Of a DNA stretch of 48,798 nt, positions 48,753 through 48,798 are shown piece by piece; within the stretch, counting starts at the first letter, position 1; every line of letters begins with the position of its first letter. Source of the stretch: JALZHR01 sp036389695 (GTDB lineage: Bacteria; Acidobacteriota; Blastocatellia; Pyrinomonadales; Pyrinomonadaceae); assembly GCA_036389695.1 (NCBI GenBank), contig DASVWG010000131.1, positions 1 through 48,798 on the forward strand, in the 5' to 3' direction. Both the position numbers and the translations under genes were made by a program. The notes beneath the pieces are model-generated. The model was given only the letters and a program-made list of their open reading frames with translations, did no database searches and was not told where the DNA came from.

Positions 48753-48792
48753 CATTCGTTAAGAGGCGCGCCGGCGCGCCTCTTAACGAATG
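48753..48792. repeat. Perfect 40-bp palindrome
   Basis: CATTCGTTAAGAGGCGCGCC and its exact complement form a 40-base palindrome with no loop. The centre contains two adjacent GGCGCGCC octamers. It lies at the window end, six bases from the edge. Confidence 0.9.
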
Positions 48793-48798
48793 GTTACA

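Larger units (their letters stand above)
48283..48798. other. Gene-free right end with hairpins
   Basis: This 516-base stretch upstream of the CHRD gene contains no supported gene. It holds two hairpins (48457-48517) and a perfect palindrome (48753-48792). Minus-strand frames there (48421-48603) lack ribosome sites. Part of it is probably the leader of the CHRD gene. Confidence 0.5.

Overview
The window reads as a chromosomal segment of an Acidobacteriota-like bacterium, most probably class Blastocatellia. The taxonomic call is an inference. It rests on the split NADH dehydrogenase cluster, the CHRD plus FG-GAP secreted protein, the conserved 310-residue protein at 9175-10107, many secreted proteins with carboxypeptidase-regulatory-like folds, and intergenic DNA dense in short-word inverted repeats. 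Base composition is close to balanced by eye. I see no rRNA, tRNA, CRISPR array, transposase or phage gene.

Layout. (1) 198-8912, minus strand: a complex I cluster in the order nuoA-B-C-D-(tonB-like)-E-(signal-peptidase-like lipoprotein)-F-(ribosomal Thx)-G. It covers the NADH-input and connecting modules; the membrane subunits nuoH-N are not here. (2) 9175-13766, plus strand: a conserved protein, thiS, thiG, a lipoprotein cytochrome c, secreted and membrane proteins and a TIGR01777 epimerase. (3) 13897-29118: an almost unbroken minus-strand run of redox and electrophile-handling genes: three MDR reductases, thioredoxin, OsmC, aldo/keto reductase, two F420/NADP-reductase-like proteins, a luciferase-like monooxygenase, an OYE-type ene-reductase, an O-methyltransferase, an extradiol dioxygenase, a thioredoxin-like protein, a PNPOx-like flavoprotein, and an Rrf2 repressor at the upstream end with a double palindromic operator. 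Uma2 and DUF3072 are small plus-strand interruptions. (4) 29518-34329: a sigma-54-promoted hemerythrin, then thiD, thiE, a membrane protein and a large TPR protein. (5) 34604-40430, plus strand: a sugar-nucleotide transferase, mutM, secreted proteins, and a homocysteine methyltransferase/MTHFR fusion behind a SAM-II-type riboswitch with promoter and terminator. (6) 40509-48798: small hypothetical, DUF1697, GNAT and CHRD/FG-GAP genes, with a 593-base gene-free stretch carrying a nine-unit ~21.5-bp array.

How the parts work together. The nuo genes supply part of respiratory complex I. thiS, thiG, thiD and thiE cover thiazole formation, HMP phosphorylation and coupling in thiamine synthesis. The methionine unit is fed by SAM-responsive control. 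The redox run looks like a detoxification regulon.

The most unusual features are the signal-peptidase homologue that has lost both catalytic residues inside the nuo operon, the SAM-II riboswitch unit, an in-frame insertion of intergenic repeat words in thiD, two sigma-54 promoters on small stress-type genes, the Rrf2 double operator, the 21.5-bp array, and a shared vocabulary of short repeat words filling nearly every long gene junction.
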